From contig NZ_LIVQ01000003.1 in NCBI RefSeq assembly GCF_001905445.1, forward strand, positions 745,445-809,444: 64,000 nucleotides of DNA, written 5' to 3'. Shown here piece after piece: positions 49,643 to 58,513 of this stretch. Each line of letters starts with the position of its first letter. Within the stretch, counting starts at the first letter, position 1. The notes below the pieces were generated by a model. It was given only the letters and a program-made list of their open reading frames with translations, searched no databases and was not told the origin of the DNA. The DNA comes from Streptomyces sp. CB00455. Its GTDB lineage: Bacteria > Actinomycetota > Actinomycetes > Streptomycetales > Streptomycetaceae. The position numbers and the translations under genes are program-made.

Positions 49643-52633
49643 GTGCAGCTCAGGGGCAGGAAGCGGGCGGCGGTCGCCGCCGTGGCGGTGATCGGGGCGT
49701 TGTGGGGCGGGGCCGTCGCGTCCGCGCCTCCCGGAAGCCCGGGAGTCGCCTCCGCGCCGGTGGTGGCGGGCGGAGCGGCCGGGGGCGCGGCGCCCGCCGT
49801 GGCCGCCGGGGCCGTGCTCGATCCCGGCGCCGACATCCCGCGCACCGCGGCCGAGGGCCCGGCGGTGTGGCCCCGTCCCCGGTCGATGGCGGCCGATCCG
49901 GCGCGCGAGGTGGCGCTGGGCGCGGAGGCCGCGCTGGTGGTCCCGGCCGGGGCCGACCCGTACGCGGTCCAGGTGGTCCGCGACGCCCTGCGCGCGGCGG
50001 GCGTGCGCACCCTGCACGAGCGGGCTCCCGGGGCGCCGCTGCCCGAGCGGGGCGCCGTCGTACGGCTCCAGGGCCCGGACGCGCAGGAGGCGCTGCGGGC
50101 ACTGGGCGCGGCCGGGGCGGACGATCTGCCGGACGGGGGCTACCGGCTGGCCGTGGGCCGGACCGGGGGCCGGGCCACGGTCGCGCTGGCGGGCGTGGGT
50201 CAGGACGGGCTGTTCCACGCGGCGCAGACGCTGCGGGCGGTCCTCGCCGCGGGCGGGGCGAAGGTGCCCGGTGTGCTGGTGCGGGACTGGCCGGCGACTG
50301 CGGTGCGCGGGATCGCGGAGGCGTTCTACGGGCAGCCCTGGACCCGGGAACAGCGCCTGGCGCAGCTGGACTTCATGGCGCGCACCAAGCAGAACCGGCT
50401 GCTGCTCGCGCCGGGTGACGACGTCTACCGCACGACGGCCTGGCGCCAGGAGTACCCGGCCGACCGGCAGGAGGAGTTCCGGGCGCTGGCGGAGCGGGCC
50501 CGCGCCGATCACGTGGTCCTGGGCTGGGCGGTGGCTCCGGGACAGTCGATGTGCCTGTCCTCGGCGGCCGACCGCGCGGCGCTCACGCGCAAGCTGGACG
50601 CCATGTGGGAGCTGGGCCTGCGGGCTTTCCAGGTGCAGTTCCCGGACGTCAGCTACACCGAGTGGGGCTGCGGGGCGGACCGGGAGAAGTACGGGAAGGG
50701 GCCGGCGGCGGCCGCGAAGGCGCACGCCGAGGTCGCGGGCGAGGTGGCGGCCCACCTGGCCGCGCGGCACCCGGGGGCCGCGCCGCTGTCGCTGCTGCCG
50801 ACGGAGTTCTACCAGGAGGGCGCCACCGCCTACCGGACGGCGCTGGCGGCCGCGCTGGACGCCCGGGTCGAGGTGGCCTGGACAGGTGTGGGCGTGGTGC
50901 CGCGCACGATCACCGGCAAGGAGCTGGCGGGGGCGCGCGCGGCGCTGGGCCACCCGCTGGTCACCATGGACAACTACCCGGTGAACGACTGGGATCCGGG
51001 CCGGGTCTTCCTCGGTCCGTACGCGGGCCGCGAGCCGGCGGTGGCGGGCGGCTCGGCCGCACTGCTGGCCAATGCGATGCCGCAGGCCACCCTCTCGCGC
51101 ATCCCGCTGTTCACGGTGGCGGACTTCGCCTGGAACCCGCGCGACTACCGGCCCGGGGAGTCCTGGGCGGCGGCGGTGCGCGAGCTGGCGGGCCCCGATC
51201 CGCGGACCCGGGAGGCGGTGGCGGCGCTCGCCGGGAACAGCGCCGCCTCAGGCCTGAAACAGGAGGAGTCCGCATACCTCGGGGCCCTGGTCGAGCGGTT
51301 CTGGAAGGCCCGCGGCGCGGGTGACCCGGCGGCCGGCGCCGAGCTGCGCAAGGCGTTCACGGTCCTGCGCGAGGCGCCCGGCCGGCTGCCGGGGCTGTCG
51401 GGCGAGGCGGGGCCCTGGCTGCAGCGGCTGTCGCGCTACGGGGCGGCGGGCGAGCTGGCGGTGGACGTCCTGACGGCCCAGGCCCGCGGCGACGGCGCGG
51501 CGGCCTGGCGGGCTTCCCTGGCGTGGGCGGGGGCCCGGACGGCACTGGCGGAGCCGGGTTCCGCCGTGGTGGACGGGGCCGTACTGGAGCCCTTCCTGGC
51601 GAAGGCGGCGGCGGAGGCGGACGCCTGGACCGGGGCCTCGCGCCGGGCGGGCGAGGTGACGAAGGCCGCGGACTCCTGGACGGTGCGGCTGGACGCGGCG
51701 CGCCCGCTGGCGGCGGTCACGGTGATGACGGACCCGCTCGCGGCGGAGGTCCGGGGCGCGGCGGTGGAGGCCCACGTGCCGGGCGAGGGCTGGCGCAAGG
51801 TCGCCGCCGCCGATGCCTCGGGCTGGACCCAGGTGGACACCTCGGGGCTGCGCGCGGACGCGGTGCGCCTGTCCTGGGCGGGGACGGCGCCCGCCGTGCA
51901 CCAGGTGGTCCCCTGGCCGGCGGACGGTCCGCAGGTCCGTTTCGAGCTGGCGGACGGGGCGGCGGCCGACGTGGAGATCGGCGGGGCTCCGCGCCGGGTG
52001 TCGGCGGAGCTGGCCGCCCTCGGCCCGGCCGCGGTCCGGGGGACGGTGTCGGCGCAGCCGCCGCACGGCATCGAGGTGCGGCTGCCGGGGACCGTCGTGG
52101 CCCCGCGCGGCGGCCGGGTGCCGGTCTCCTTCGAGGTCGTGGCGGCGCCGTCCACCCCGGCGGGCACCTACCGGGTGCCGGTGGCCTTCGGCGGGGAGTC
52201 GCGCACCCTGACGGTGCGGGCGGTGGCCCGGACCGGCGGGCCGGACCTGCTGCGGAGCGCGCGGGCCTCGTCCTCGGCGGACGAGGCGCCCGGCTTCCCG
52301 GCCTCGGCGGCCGTGGACGGCTCGCCGTCCACCCGCTGGTCCTCGCCGGCGGTGGACGGGGCGTGGTGGCAGGCACAGCCGGCGGCCCCGGCCCGGCTCG
52401 GCCGGCTGGAGCTGTACTGGCAGGAGGCGTACCCCTCGGCGTACCGGGTGGAGACCTCCGCGGACGGGGTGGCCTGGCGTCCGGCGGCCGCCGTCCAGGC
52501 GTCCCGGGGCGGTCACGAGACCGTCCGCATGGACGCCCCGGACACCCGCTTCGTGCGGGTGACCTGCGAGAAGCGCGCCACCCGGTTCGGCTGCTCGCTG
52601 TGGTCGGCGGAGGCGTACGCGGTCACGCCGTAG
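49643..52633 (+). CDS. Secreted GH84 beta-N-acetylglucosaminidase with C-terminal discoidin (CBM32-type) domain
   Basis: A 996-residue exported hexosaminidase. The GTG at 49643 (VQLRGRKR) has GGGGAGG about 5 nt upstream and begins a signal peptide (KRAAVAAVAVIGALWGGAVASA). Residues about 75-210 form the GH20b-like N-terminal domain. The GH84 catalytic domain follows (about 218-510; GIAEAFYGQPWT, TMDNYPVNDW, FTVADFAWNPRDY). The catalytic loop reads F333-P334-D335-V336, so the first Asp of the usual Asp-Asp pair is Pro. Linker beta domains (about 590-860) and an F5/8-type carbohydrate-binding domain (about 867-996) complete it. Target is likely chitin or peptidoglycan sugars. Confidence 0.9.
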   Translation: MQLRGRKRAAVAAVAVIGALWGGAVASAPPGSPGVASAPVVAGGAAGGAAPAVAAGAVLDPGADIPRTAAEGPAVWPRPRSMAADPAREVALGAEAALVVPAGADPYAVQVVRDALRAAGVRTLHERAPGAPLPERGAVVRLQGPDAQEALRALGAAGADDLPDGGYRLAVGRTGGRATVALAGVGQDGLFHAAQTLRAVLAAGGAKVPGVLVRDWPATAVRGIAEAFYGQPWTREQRLAQLDFMARTKQNRLLLAPGDDVYRTTAWRQEYPADRQEEFRALAERARADHVVLGWAVAPGQSMCLSSAADRAALTRKLDAMWELGLRAFQVQFPDVSYTEWGCGADREKYGKGPAAAAKAHAEVAGEVAAHLAARHPGAAPLSLLPTEFYQEGATAYRTALAAALDARVEVAWTGVGVVPRTITGKELAGARAALGHPLVTMDNYPVNDWDPGRVFLGPYAGREPAVAGGSAALLANAMPQATLSRIPLFTVADFAWNPRDYRPGESWAAAVRELAGPDPRTREAVAALAGNSAASGLKQEESAYLGALVERFWKARGAGDPAAGAELRKAFTVLREAPGRLPGLSGEAGPWLQRLSRYGAAGELAVDVLTAQARGDGAAAWRASLAWAGARTALAEPGSAVVDGAVLEPFLAKAAAEADAWTGASRRAGEVTKAADSWTVRLDAARPLAAVTVMTDPLAAEVRGAAVEAHVPGEGWRKVAAADASGWTQVDTSGLRADAVRLSWAGTAPAVHQVVPWPADGPQVRFELADGAAADVEIGGAPRRVSAELAALGPAAVRGTVSAQPPHGIEVRLPGTVVAPRGGRVPVSFEVVAAPSTPAGTYRVPVAFGGESRTLTVRAVARTGGPDLLRSARASSSADEAPGFPASAAVDGSPSTRWSSPAVDGAWWQAQPAAPARLGRLELYWQEAYPSAYRVETSADGVAWRPAAAVQASRGGHETVRMDAPDTRFVRVTCEKRATRFGCSLWSAEAYAVTP

Positions 52634-52732
52634 CGCTCCGGGCGGGCCTCGCGACCCGCGCGGGCGGCGGCCCGGGGTCGGGCGCCGAGCCAGGGGCCGG
52701 GCCCGGGCCCCCGGCCGCCGGGTCCCGGGGCG

Positions 52733-53269
52733 CTACGACGCCGCCACGCCGATGCGCTCCAGCGCGTCCTCGGCCCCGTACGGCTGGAGGTACGGCATCC
52801 ACCGGGGGTCCCGGTGTCCGGTGCCGATGATCCGCCAGGCCAGGCCCGAGGGCGGGGCGGGCTGGTGGCGCAGGCGCCAGCCGAGCTCCAGCAGGTGCCG
52901 GTCGGCCTTGACGTGGTTGCAGCGGCGGCAGGCGGCGACGACGTTGTCCCACACGTGCTGGCCGCCCCGGCTGCGCGGGATGACGTGGTCGACGCTGGTG
53001 GCGACGGCCCCGCAGTACATGCAGCGGCCGCCGTCCCGCGCGAACAGGGCGCGCCGGGTGAGCGGAACGGGCCCCCGGTAGGGGACCCGCACGAAGCGCT
53101 TGAGCCGGACCACGCTGGGCGCGGGGACGACTCTGGTCGCGCTGTGCAGATAGGCGCCGGATTCCTCCAGGGAGACCGCTTTGTTCTCCAGGACGAGGAC
53201 GAGCGCGCGGCGGAGCGGTACGACGCCGAGGGGCTCGTACGACGCGTTGAGGACCAGGACGTGCGGCAC
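52733..53269 (-). CDS. HNH endonuclease family protein
   Basis: A 178-residue protein with a central HNH nuclease motif: zinc-type Cys pair CMYC, then SVDHVIPRSRGGQHVWDNVVAACRRCNHVKAD with the catalytic His and Asn and a second Cys pair. The N-terminus (VLVLNASYEPLGVVPLRRALVLVLENKA) is the conserved actinobacterial variant found beside mscS-type genes in Streptomyces, so it is probably a chromosomal housekeeping gene, not a restriction enzyme. GTG 53269 has GGAGG 7 nt upstream. Its substrate is unknown. Confidence 0.9.
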   Translation of the reverse strand: MPHVLVLNASYEPLGVVPLRRALVLVLENKAVSLEESGAYLHSATRVVPAPSVVRLKRFVRVPYRGPVPLTRRALFARDGGRCMYCGAVATSVDHVIPRSRGGQHVWDNVVAACRRCNHVKADRHLLELGWRLRHQPAPPSGLAWRIIGTGHRDPRWMPYLQPYGAEDALERIGVAAS

Positions 53270-53554
53270 GGACTGCCTCCTTGTACGCCGGCGGCGCGTG
53301 GCTCGCGCCGGGACGATCTGCTCTCCAGTCTCTCCTTACGGCTGGTCGAAGCGCCACCACGCGCCCGTAACGGGCCCGGGGTGTTTTCAACCACACTCCC
53401 GTCATCCCCGGGTGAGCCTGGTCTCTGTCTCGAACAGCGGGCCGGGGCCGGGGGAATGCCCCGTTAGTGTGGTTGGTCTGCCCCGCACCCGCCCCCGGAA
53501 TCCGTCCGGGGGGACCCCCCGCGGGCGGACCGCTATACCTGGAGGTTTCCTGCC

Positions 53555-54646
53555 GTGCCCTGGCCCGCCGCCCTGCTGCCCCTGGCAACCGACACCCCGG
53601 ACGACGCGTCCACGACGCTCAAGGAGACGCACCAGAGCGTCACCGAGGCCGCGAGCTTCATCGAGGCGAACTGGGCCGGATGGCTGTACCTCGGCCTGCG
53701 GATCCTGCTCATCATCGTGATCGCGGCGGCGCTGCGTTCGGTGGTCCGCAAGTCGCTCACCAAGCTGATAACGCGGATGAACCGGGGCGCCGAGGCCATA
53801 GAGGGGATGGCGCTGGGCGGGCTGCTCGTCAACGCGGAGCGGCGCCGCCAGCGTTCGGAGGCGATCGGCTCGGTCCTGCGCTCGGTGGCCTCGTTCCTGA
53901 TCCTCGGCACGGCCGGGCTGATGGTCCTGGGAGCACTCGACATCAACCTGGGCCCGCTGCTGGCGAGTGCCGGTGTGGCCGGTGTGGCGATCGGTTTCGG
54001 CGCCCGCAACCTGGTGACGGACTTCCTGTCCGGCGTCTTCATGATCCTGGAGGACCAGTACGGCGTCGGGGACAAGATCGACGCCGGTGTGGCCTCGGGC
54101 GAGGTCGTCGAGGTGGGTCTGCGGGTCACCAAGCTGCGGGGGGACAACGGCGAGATCTGGTACGTGCGCAACGGCGAGATCAAGCGGATCGGCAACCTCA
54201 GCCAGGGCTGGGCGACGGCGGGTGTGGCGGTGCAGGTCAAACCGTCGGAGAGCCTGGCGCGGATCCGCGAGGTGGTCCAGGAGGTCGCCGACTCCCTGGC
54301 CAAGGAGACCCCGTGGGACGAGCGCCTGTGGGGGCCGGTGGAGGTGCTGGGGCTGGACGAGGTGCTGCTCGCCTCGATGACGGTGAAGGTGTCCGCGAAG
54401 ACGATGCCGGGCCAGCAGTTCGCGGTGGAGCGGGAACTGCGCTGGCGGATCAAGGAAGCCTTCGATGCCGCGGGCATCGGGATCATCGGCGGTCTGCCCG
54501 CAGTGGACGAGGAGGAGGCCCCGGCCGACCCGTCGGCGGCGGTGGCCGCGCCCTCGGCGCTCGCCAACCCGGCCTCCCCGCAGTCCCTGGCCACCGCGCC
54601 GATCCCGCCGCCGGTCGCGTCCGGCTCCCCCCGGATCACCAAGTAG
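53555..54646 (+). CDS. Mechanosensitive ion channel, MscS family
   Basis: A 363-residue small-conductance mechanosensitive channel subunit that releases solutes on hypo-osmotic shock. Three membrane helices are visible (about 42-62, 103-125, and the pore helix 130-155 with ASAGVAGVAIGFGARNLV). The beta domain follows (LEDQYGVGDKIDAG, WYVRNGEIKRIGN) and the alpha/beta C-terminal domain. A 50-residue Ala/Pro-rich tail is extra. GTG 53555 has GGAGG 8 nt upstream. A strong terminator follows. Confidence 0.93.
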   Translation: MPWPAALLPLATDTPDDASTTLKETHQSVTEAASFIEANWAGWLYLGLRILLIIVIAAALRSVVRKSLTKLITRMNRGAEAIEGMALGGLLVNAERRRQRSEAIGSVLRSVASFLILGTAGLMVLGALDINLGPLLASAGVAGVAIGFGARNLVTDFLSGVFMILEDQYGVGDKIDAGVASGEVVEVGLRVTKLRGDNGEIWYVRNGEIKRIGNLSQGWATAGVAVQVKPSESLARIREVVQEVADSLAKETPWDERLWGPVEVLGLDEVLLASMTVKVSAKTMPGQQFAVERELRWRIKEAFDAAGIGIIGGLPAVDEEEAPADPSAAVAAPSALANPASPQSLATAPIPPPVASGSPRITK

Positions 54647-54679
54647 CCGCAGGGCGGCCGCCCGCCCTCCCGTCACCTC

Positions 54680-54729
54680 CCGCTGCCCCGCAGGTCGTTC
54701 GTGAAACGACACAGCCTGCGGGGCAGCGG
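54680..54729 (+). terminator. Terminator after mscS-type gene
   Basis: Perfect 15-bp stem (54680-54694 with 54715-54729), with a further inner stem TCGTT/AACGA, 33 nt after the stop. Confidence 0.75.
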
Positions 54730-54731
54730 CA

Positions 54732-54768
54732 TTGACACGGCTCAGACATCGATAGGAAACTTACCTAA
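54732..54768 (+). promoter_or_regulatory. csnR promoter element and ROK operator
   Basis: A consensus -35 hexamer TTGACA at 54732-54737 is followed by ATAGGAAACTTACCTAA (54752-54768), a TAGG-N7-CCTA inverted repeat of the type bound by ROK repressors such as CsnR. It overlaps where the -10 would lie and is 30 bp before the csnR ATG, consistent with autorepression. Confidence 0.6.
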
Positions 54769-54798
54769 CAATTCACCTCGGTGAGGGAGACAAGCGCC

Positions 54799-56016
54799 AT
54801 GCCCGCCGCCACGCCCGGAACGCCCAGCCTGTTGCGCGCCATGAACGACCGGGCCGCCCTCGAACTGCTGCTGGCCCACGGCCCGCTGTCCCGGACCCGG
54901 ATCGGCCATCTGACGGGGCTCTCCAAACCCACCGCCTCCCAGCTCCTGGCCCGCCTGGAGGCCGCCGGGCTGGTCGTGGCCACCGGCACCGACGGCGGCC
55001 GCCCCGGCCCCAGCGCCCAGCTCTACGCGGTCAACCCCCGGGCCGCCCACGTCGGCGGCCTCGACGTCACGCCCGACCGGGTGCTGGCGGCGGTCGCCGA
55101 CCTGACCGGCACGGTGACGGGCCGGCACGAGGTCCCCTACACCGAGGGCACGGACGCGGTCGAGCAGGTCGTCGAGGCCCTCGGCGGCGCCGTCAAGGCC
55201 GCCGGACTGCACCGCTGCGACCTGCACCGGGTCGTCATCGCCACGCCGGGCGCCTTCGACCCGCAGACCGGCCGGCTGCGCTACGCCAGCCACCTCCCCG
55301 GCTGGCACTCCCCCACCCTGCTGGAGGAGCTGGCCGCCGCCCTGCCGATGCCGGTCGAGTACGAGAACGACGTCAATCTCGCCGCGGTCGCCGAGCAGCG
55401 CCTCGGCGCGGCGCGCGGCCACGAGGACTTCGTCCTGCTGTGGAACGAGGAGGGCCTCGGCGCCGCACTGGTGCTCGGCGGCCGGCTGCACCGCGGCTGG
55501 ACCGGGGGCGCGGGCGAGGTGGGCTTCCTGCCCGTCCCCGGCCATCCCCTGGTCCGCCAGGTCACCCGGGCCAACACCGGCGGCTACCAGGAACTGGCCG
55601 GCGCGCAGATGGTCCCCGGGCTCGCCGCGCAGCTGGGCGTGCGGGTCCCGGCGCCGGAGGCCCCCGGGGACCGGCACGGCGACCAGGTGGCCGCGGCCGT
55701 CGCGGTGCTCGGGCAGGCCGCGGCCGCGCCCGAGGGCGCCCACCTGGACTTCCTCCGGTCCTACGCCACGCTGCTGGCCACCGGTCTCGCCTCGCTCGTC
55801 GCCGTGCTGGATCCGGAGATCGTGGTGCTCTCCGGGGCCGTGATCGCCGCGGGCGGTGATCCGCTGCGCGAACTGCTGGAGGCCGAGCTGGCCGAACTGG
55901 CCCCCTCCCGGCCCCGCCTGGTGGCCGGCGAGGTACGGGAGCGGCCGGTGCTGCGCGGTGCGCTGGAGAGCGCCCTGGCCCTCACTCGCGACGCGGTCTT
56001 CGACACCTCCCGCTGA
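54799..56016 (+). CDS. csnR: ROK-family transcriptional regulator (CsnR-like)
   Basis: A 405-residue repressor. The N-terminal winged helix (about 30-60, SRTRIGHLTGLSKPTASQLLARLEAAGLV) precedes a ROK sugar-kinase fold (about 85-400) that retains ENDVNLAA but lacks the DxGGT phosphate loop and the Cys-rich zinc motif of active ROK kinases, as expected for a regulator. ATG 54799 is preferred over GTG 54781 because GGGAGA lies 9 nt upstream. In S. lividans/coelicolor the homologue opens the csnR-K chitosan-oligosaccharide operon. The same gene order follows here, hence the tentative name. Confidence 0.8.
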   Translation: MPAATPGTPSLLRAMNDRAALELLLAHGPLSRTRIGHLTGLSKPTASQLLARLEAAGLVVATGTDGGRPGPSAQLYAVNPRAAHVGGLDVTPDRVLAAVADLTGTVTGRHEVPYTEGTDAVEQVVEALGGAVKAAGLHRCDLHRVVIATPGAFDPQTGRLRYASHLPGWHSPTLLEELAAALPMPVEYENDVNLAAVAEQRLGAARGHEDFVLLWNEEGLGAALVLGGRLHRGWTGGAGEVGFLPVPGHPLVRQVTRANTGGYQELAGAQMVPGLAAQLGVRVPAPEAPGDRHGDQVAAAVAVLGQAAAAPEGAHLDFLRSYATLLATGLASLVAVLDPEIVVLSGAVIAAGGDPLRELLEAELAELAPSRPRLVAGEVRERPVLRGALESALALTRDAVFDTSR

Positions 56017-56221
56017 CATCCCCGGCCGAGCGGGGCCCGCCGCCGGGTCCCGCCCGGCACCGCCGCCGGCGCTTCCGCCCGCCCGCACCCCACACAGCCC
56101 GCACCCCACGCAGCTCCGCCCCGCGCCCCGAGCACACACCCGCATCAGCACCAGCACCCCCTCGCCTCCTCCTCCGCACCCCTCCGGGAAGTTCCCCCGC
56201 CGCGCAGAGAGTGACACCGCC

Positions 56222-57556
56222 ATGCCCAGAACCGGACGCCTCATCACCGCAGCCACCGCCCTCCTGGCGATATCCGTGCTCGCCACCGCCTGTACGGGCC
56301 AGAGCGGCACCGGGGCCGCCGACGACCCGGCCAAGGACGTCACCCTCACCTTCTGGCACGGCTGGTCCGCGCCGAGCGAGGTCAAGGCCGTCGCGGAGAG
56401 CATCGCCCGGTTCGAGAAGGCACACCCGAACATCAAGGTCGACGTCACCGGCAACATGACGGACGACAAGATCAACCAGTCGCTGCGGGCGGGCGGGGAC
56501 AAGGCCCCCGACGTGGTGTCCTCCTTCACCACCGACAGCGTCGGCAAGTTCTGCAACTCCCGCGCCTTCGCCGATCTGAACCCCTTCCTGGAGAAGTCCG
56601 GTGTCGACAAGACGAAGGTCTTTCCCAAGACCCTGCTGGAGTACACCCAGTTCAACGGCAACCAGTGCACGCTGCCGCTGCTGAACGACGCCTACGGCCT
56701 CGTCTACAACAAGACCGCCTTCGAGGCCGCCGGCATCACCGAGCCCCCCAGGACCTGGAGCCGGTTCGCCGAGGTCGCACAGAAGCTGACCAAGGCCGAC
56801 GGGGACTCCTACGCGCAGCTCGGCGTGATGCCCACCTTCCACGGCTACGAGACCACCCCCATGCGGCTGGCCGCCCAGTGGAGCCCCGCCTACTTCGACA
56901 CCGACGGCAAGTCCAACCTCGCCAAGGACCCCGCCTTCGCGCAGATGTTGACCGCGCAGAAGGACCTGGTGGCCAAGCTCGGCGGCTACGAGAGGCTGGA
57001 GCGCTTCCGCAACACCTTCGGCGACGAGTGGGGCGCCGAACACCCCTTCCACACCGGCAAGGTGGCCATGCAGGTCGACGGCGAATGGCGGGCCGCCATG
57101 GCCAAGGAGGCGGGGGTCACCTTCGAGATCGGCACGGCGCCGCTGCCCGTCCCGGACGACCAGGCCGCCGACTACGGCAAGGGCTACCTCTCGGGCACCG
57201 TCATGGGCATCGCCTCGGGCAGCAGGAAGCAGAACGCCGCCTGGGAGCTGGTCAAGTACATGACCACCGACACCGAGGCGGTCGTCGCCTTCGCCAACGC
57301 CATCCACAACGTGCCGTCCACCCTGGCCGCCCTGGACTCGCCCCGGCTCCAGGTCACGCCGGAGTTCAAGACCTTCCTCGACATCGCCCGGCACCCCCGG
57401 TCCAGCACCACCCCGGCCCGGGCCGACGGCGGGACCTACCAGCTGACCTTCCAGGACTTCGCGTACGGGGTCGAGAAGGGCGACGTCGGCGACATCCCGG
57501 CCGGGCTGGCCCGGACCGCTCGGCAGATCGACACGGACATCGCGAAGGCCGAGTAG
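56222..57556 (+). CDS. csnE: ABC sugar-binding lipoprotein (CsnE-like)
   Basis: A 444-residue extracytoplasmic solute-binding protein of the carbohydrate-uptake CUT1 family. The signal peptide ends in the lipobox LATAC, with Cys24 as the lipidated residue. The binding fold shows the usual opening VTLTFWHGWSAPSE and ...YSGKVAMQVDGEW-type region (HTGKVAMQVDGEW). It follows csnR by 205 bp and is followed by permeases with almost no gap. By comparison with the csn operon its ligand is probably chitosan-derived glucosamine oligosaccharides; this is inferred from context. Confidence 0.85.
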   Translation: MPRTGRLITAATALLAISVLATACTGQSGTGAADDPAKDVTLTFWHGWSAPSEVKAVAESIARFEKAHPNIKVDVTGNMTDDKINQSLRAGGDKAPDVVSSFTTDSVGKFCNSRAFADLNPFLEKSGVDKTKVFPKTLLEYTQFNGNQCTLPLLNDAYGLVYNKTAFEAAGITEPPRTWSRFAEVAQKLTKADGDSYAQLGVMPTFHGYETTPMRLAAQWSPAYFDTDGKSNLAKDPAFAQMLTAQKDLVAKLGGYERLERFRNTFGDEWGAEHPFHTGKVAMQVDGEWRAAMAKEAGVTFEIGTAPLPVPDDQAADYGKGYLSGTVMGIASGSRKQNAAWELVKYMTTDTEAVVAFANAIHNVPSTLAALDSPRLQVTPEFKTFLDIARHPRSSTTPARADGGTYQLTFQDFAYGVEKGDVGDIPAGLARTARQIDTDIAKAE

Positions 57557-57561
57557 CCCCG

Positions 57562-58512
57562 ATGCCCACGACGAACGCACCCTGCGCGCGGACGAGGCGC
57601 CGCCGGTCCGCCCTGCGGACCGCGGCCTTCATGTCCCCCTGGCTGATCGGGTTCGCGGTCTTCTTCGCCTACCCCCTGCTGTCCACCGTCTACTTCTCCT
57701 TCACCCGGTACGACGGCTTCCGGCCGCCCGCCTTCAACGGCCTGGACAACTGGACCTACGTCTTCACCGACTATCCGCTGTTCTGGCCGGCGATGCGCAA
57801 CACCCTGTGGCTCGTCGTGGTGATGGTCGCCTGCCGGGTCGTCTTCGGCCTCGGCGTCGGCCTGCTCATCACGAAGATCAAGACGGGCGCCGGGATCTTC
57901 CGCACCCTCTTCTACCTGCCCTACCTCGCGCCGCCAGTCGCCGCGACCCTGGCCTTCGTCTTCCTGCTCAACCCCGGCACGAGCCCGGTCGACGTCCTGC
58001 TCGGCGCGGTGGGGCTGCCCACGCCCGGCTGGTTCACCGACGCCGACTGGTCCAAGCCCGCCCTCACCGCGCTCGCCCTGTGGGGGGTGGGCGACCTGAT
58101 GGTCATCTTCATGGCCGCCCTCCTCGACGTGCCGAAGGAGCAGTACGAGGCCGCCGAGCTGGACGGGGCCGGGGCCCTGGCGCGCTTGCGGCACATCACC
58201 CTGCCGAACATCTCGCCGATCATCCTGTTCGCCGTGGTCACCGGCGTCATCCAGGCCATGCAGTACTACACGCAGCCGCTGGTGGCCGGGAAGGTCGCCG
58301 CCGGAGTCATCGGCGGGTCGGGGCAGCAGTTCGAGCCGGGCTACCCCGACAAGTCCACGCTGACCCTGCCCCAGGTGATCTACAACCTCGGCTTCCAGCG
58401 TTTCGACTACGGCGCCGCCTGCGTCCTCGCGCTGGTGCTGTTCGCCCTCTCCATGGCCTTCACCGCGCTCCTGATGCGCCGCCGTGGCGGACTGATCGGA
58501 GCCGGAGACTGA
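57562..58512 (+). CDS. csnF: ABC sugar permease (CsnF-like)
   Basis: A 316-residue MalF-type integral membrane permease with about six helices. The EAA coupling loop is EAAELDGAGALARLRHITLP. ATG 57562 lies 5 nt after the csnE stop, implying translational coupling. It pairs with CsnG. No ATPase gene is in the operon. Confidence 0.87.
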   Translation: MPTTNAPCARTRRRRSALRTAAFMSPWLIGFAVFFAYPLLSTVYFSFTRYDGFRPPAFNGLDNWTYVFTDYPLFWPAMRNTLWLVVVMVACRVVFGLGVGLLITKIKTGAGIFRTLFYLPYLAPPVAATLAFVFLLNPGTSPVDVLLGAVGLPTPGWFTDADWSKPALTALALWGVGDLMVIFMAALLDVPKEQYEAAELDGAGALARLRHITLPNISPIILFAVVTGVIQAMQYYTQPLVAGKVAAGVIGGSGQQFEPGYPDKSTLTLPQVIYNLGFQRFDYGAACVLALVLFALSMAFTALLMRRRGGLIGAGD

Positions 58513-58513
58513 C

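Noticed and set aside
52733..53269. HNH protein as part of a restriction or homing system
   Set aside because: No methylase, specificity or element signature nearby; the sequence is the conserved chromosomal actinobacterial type.
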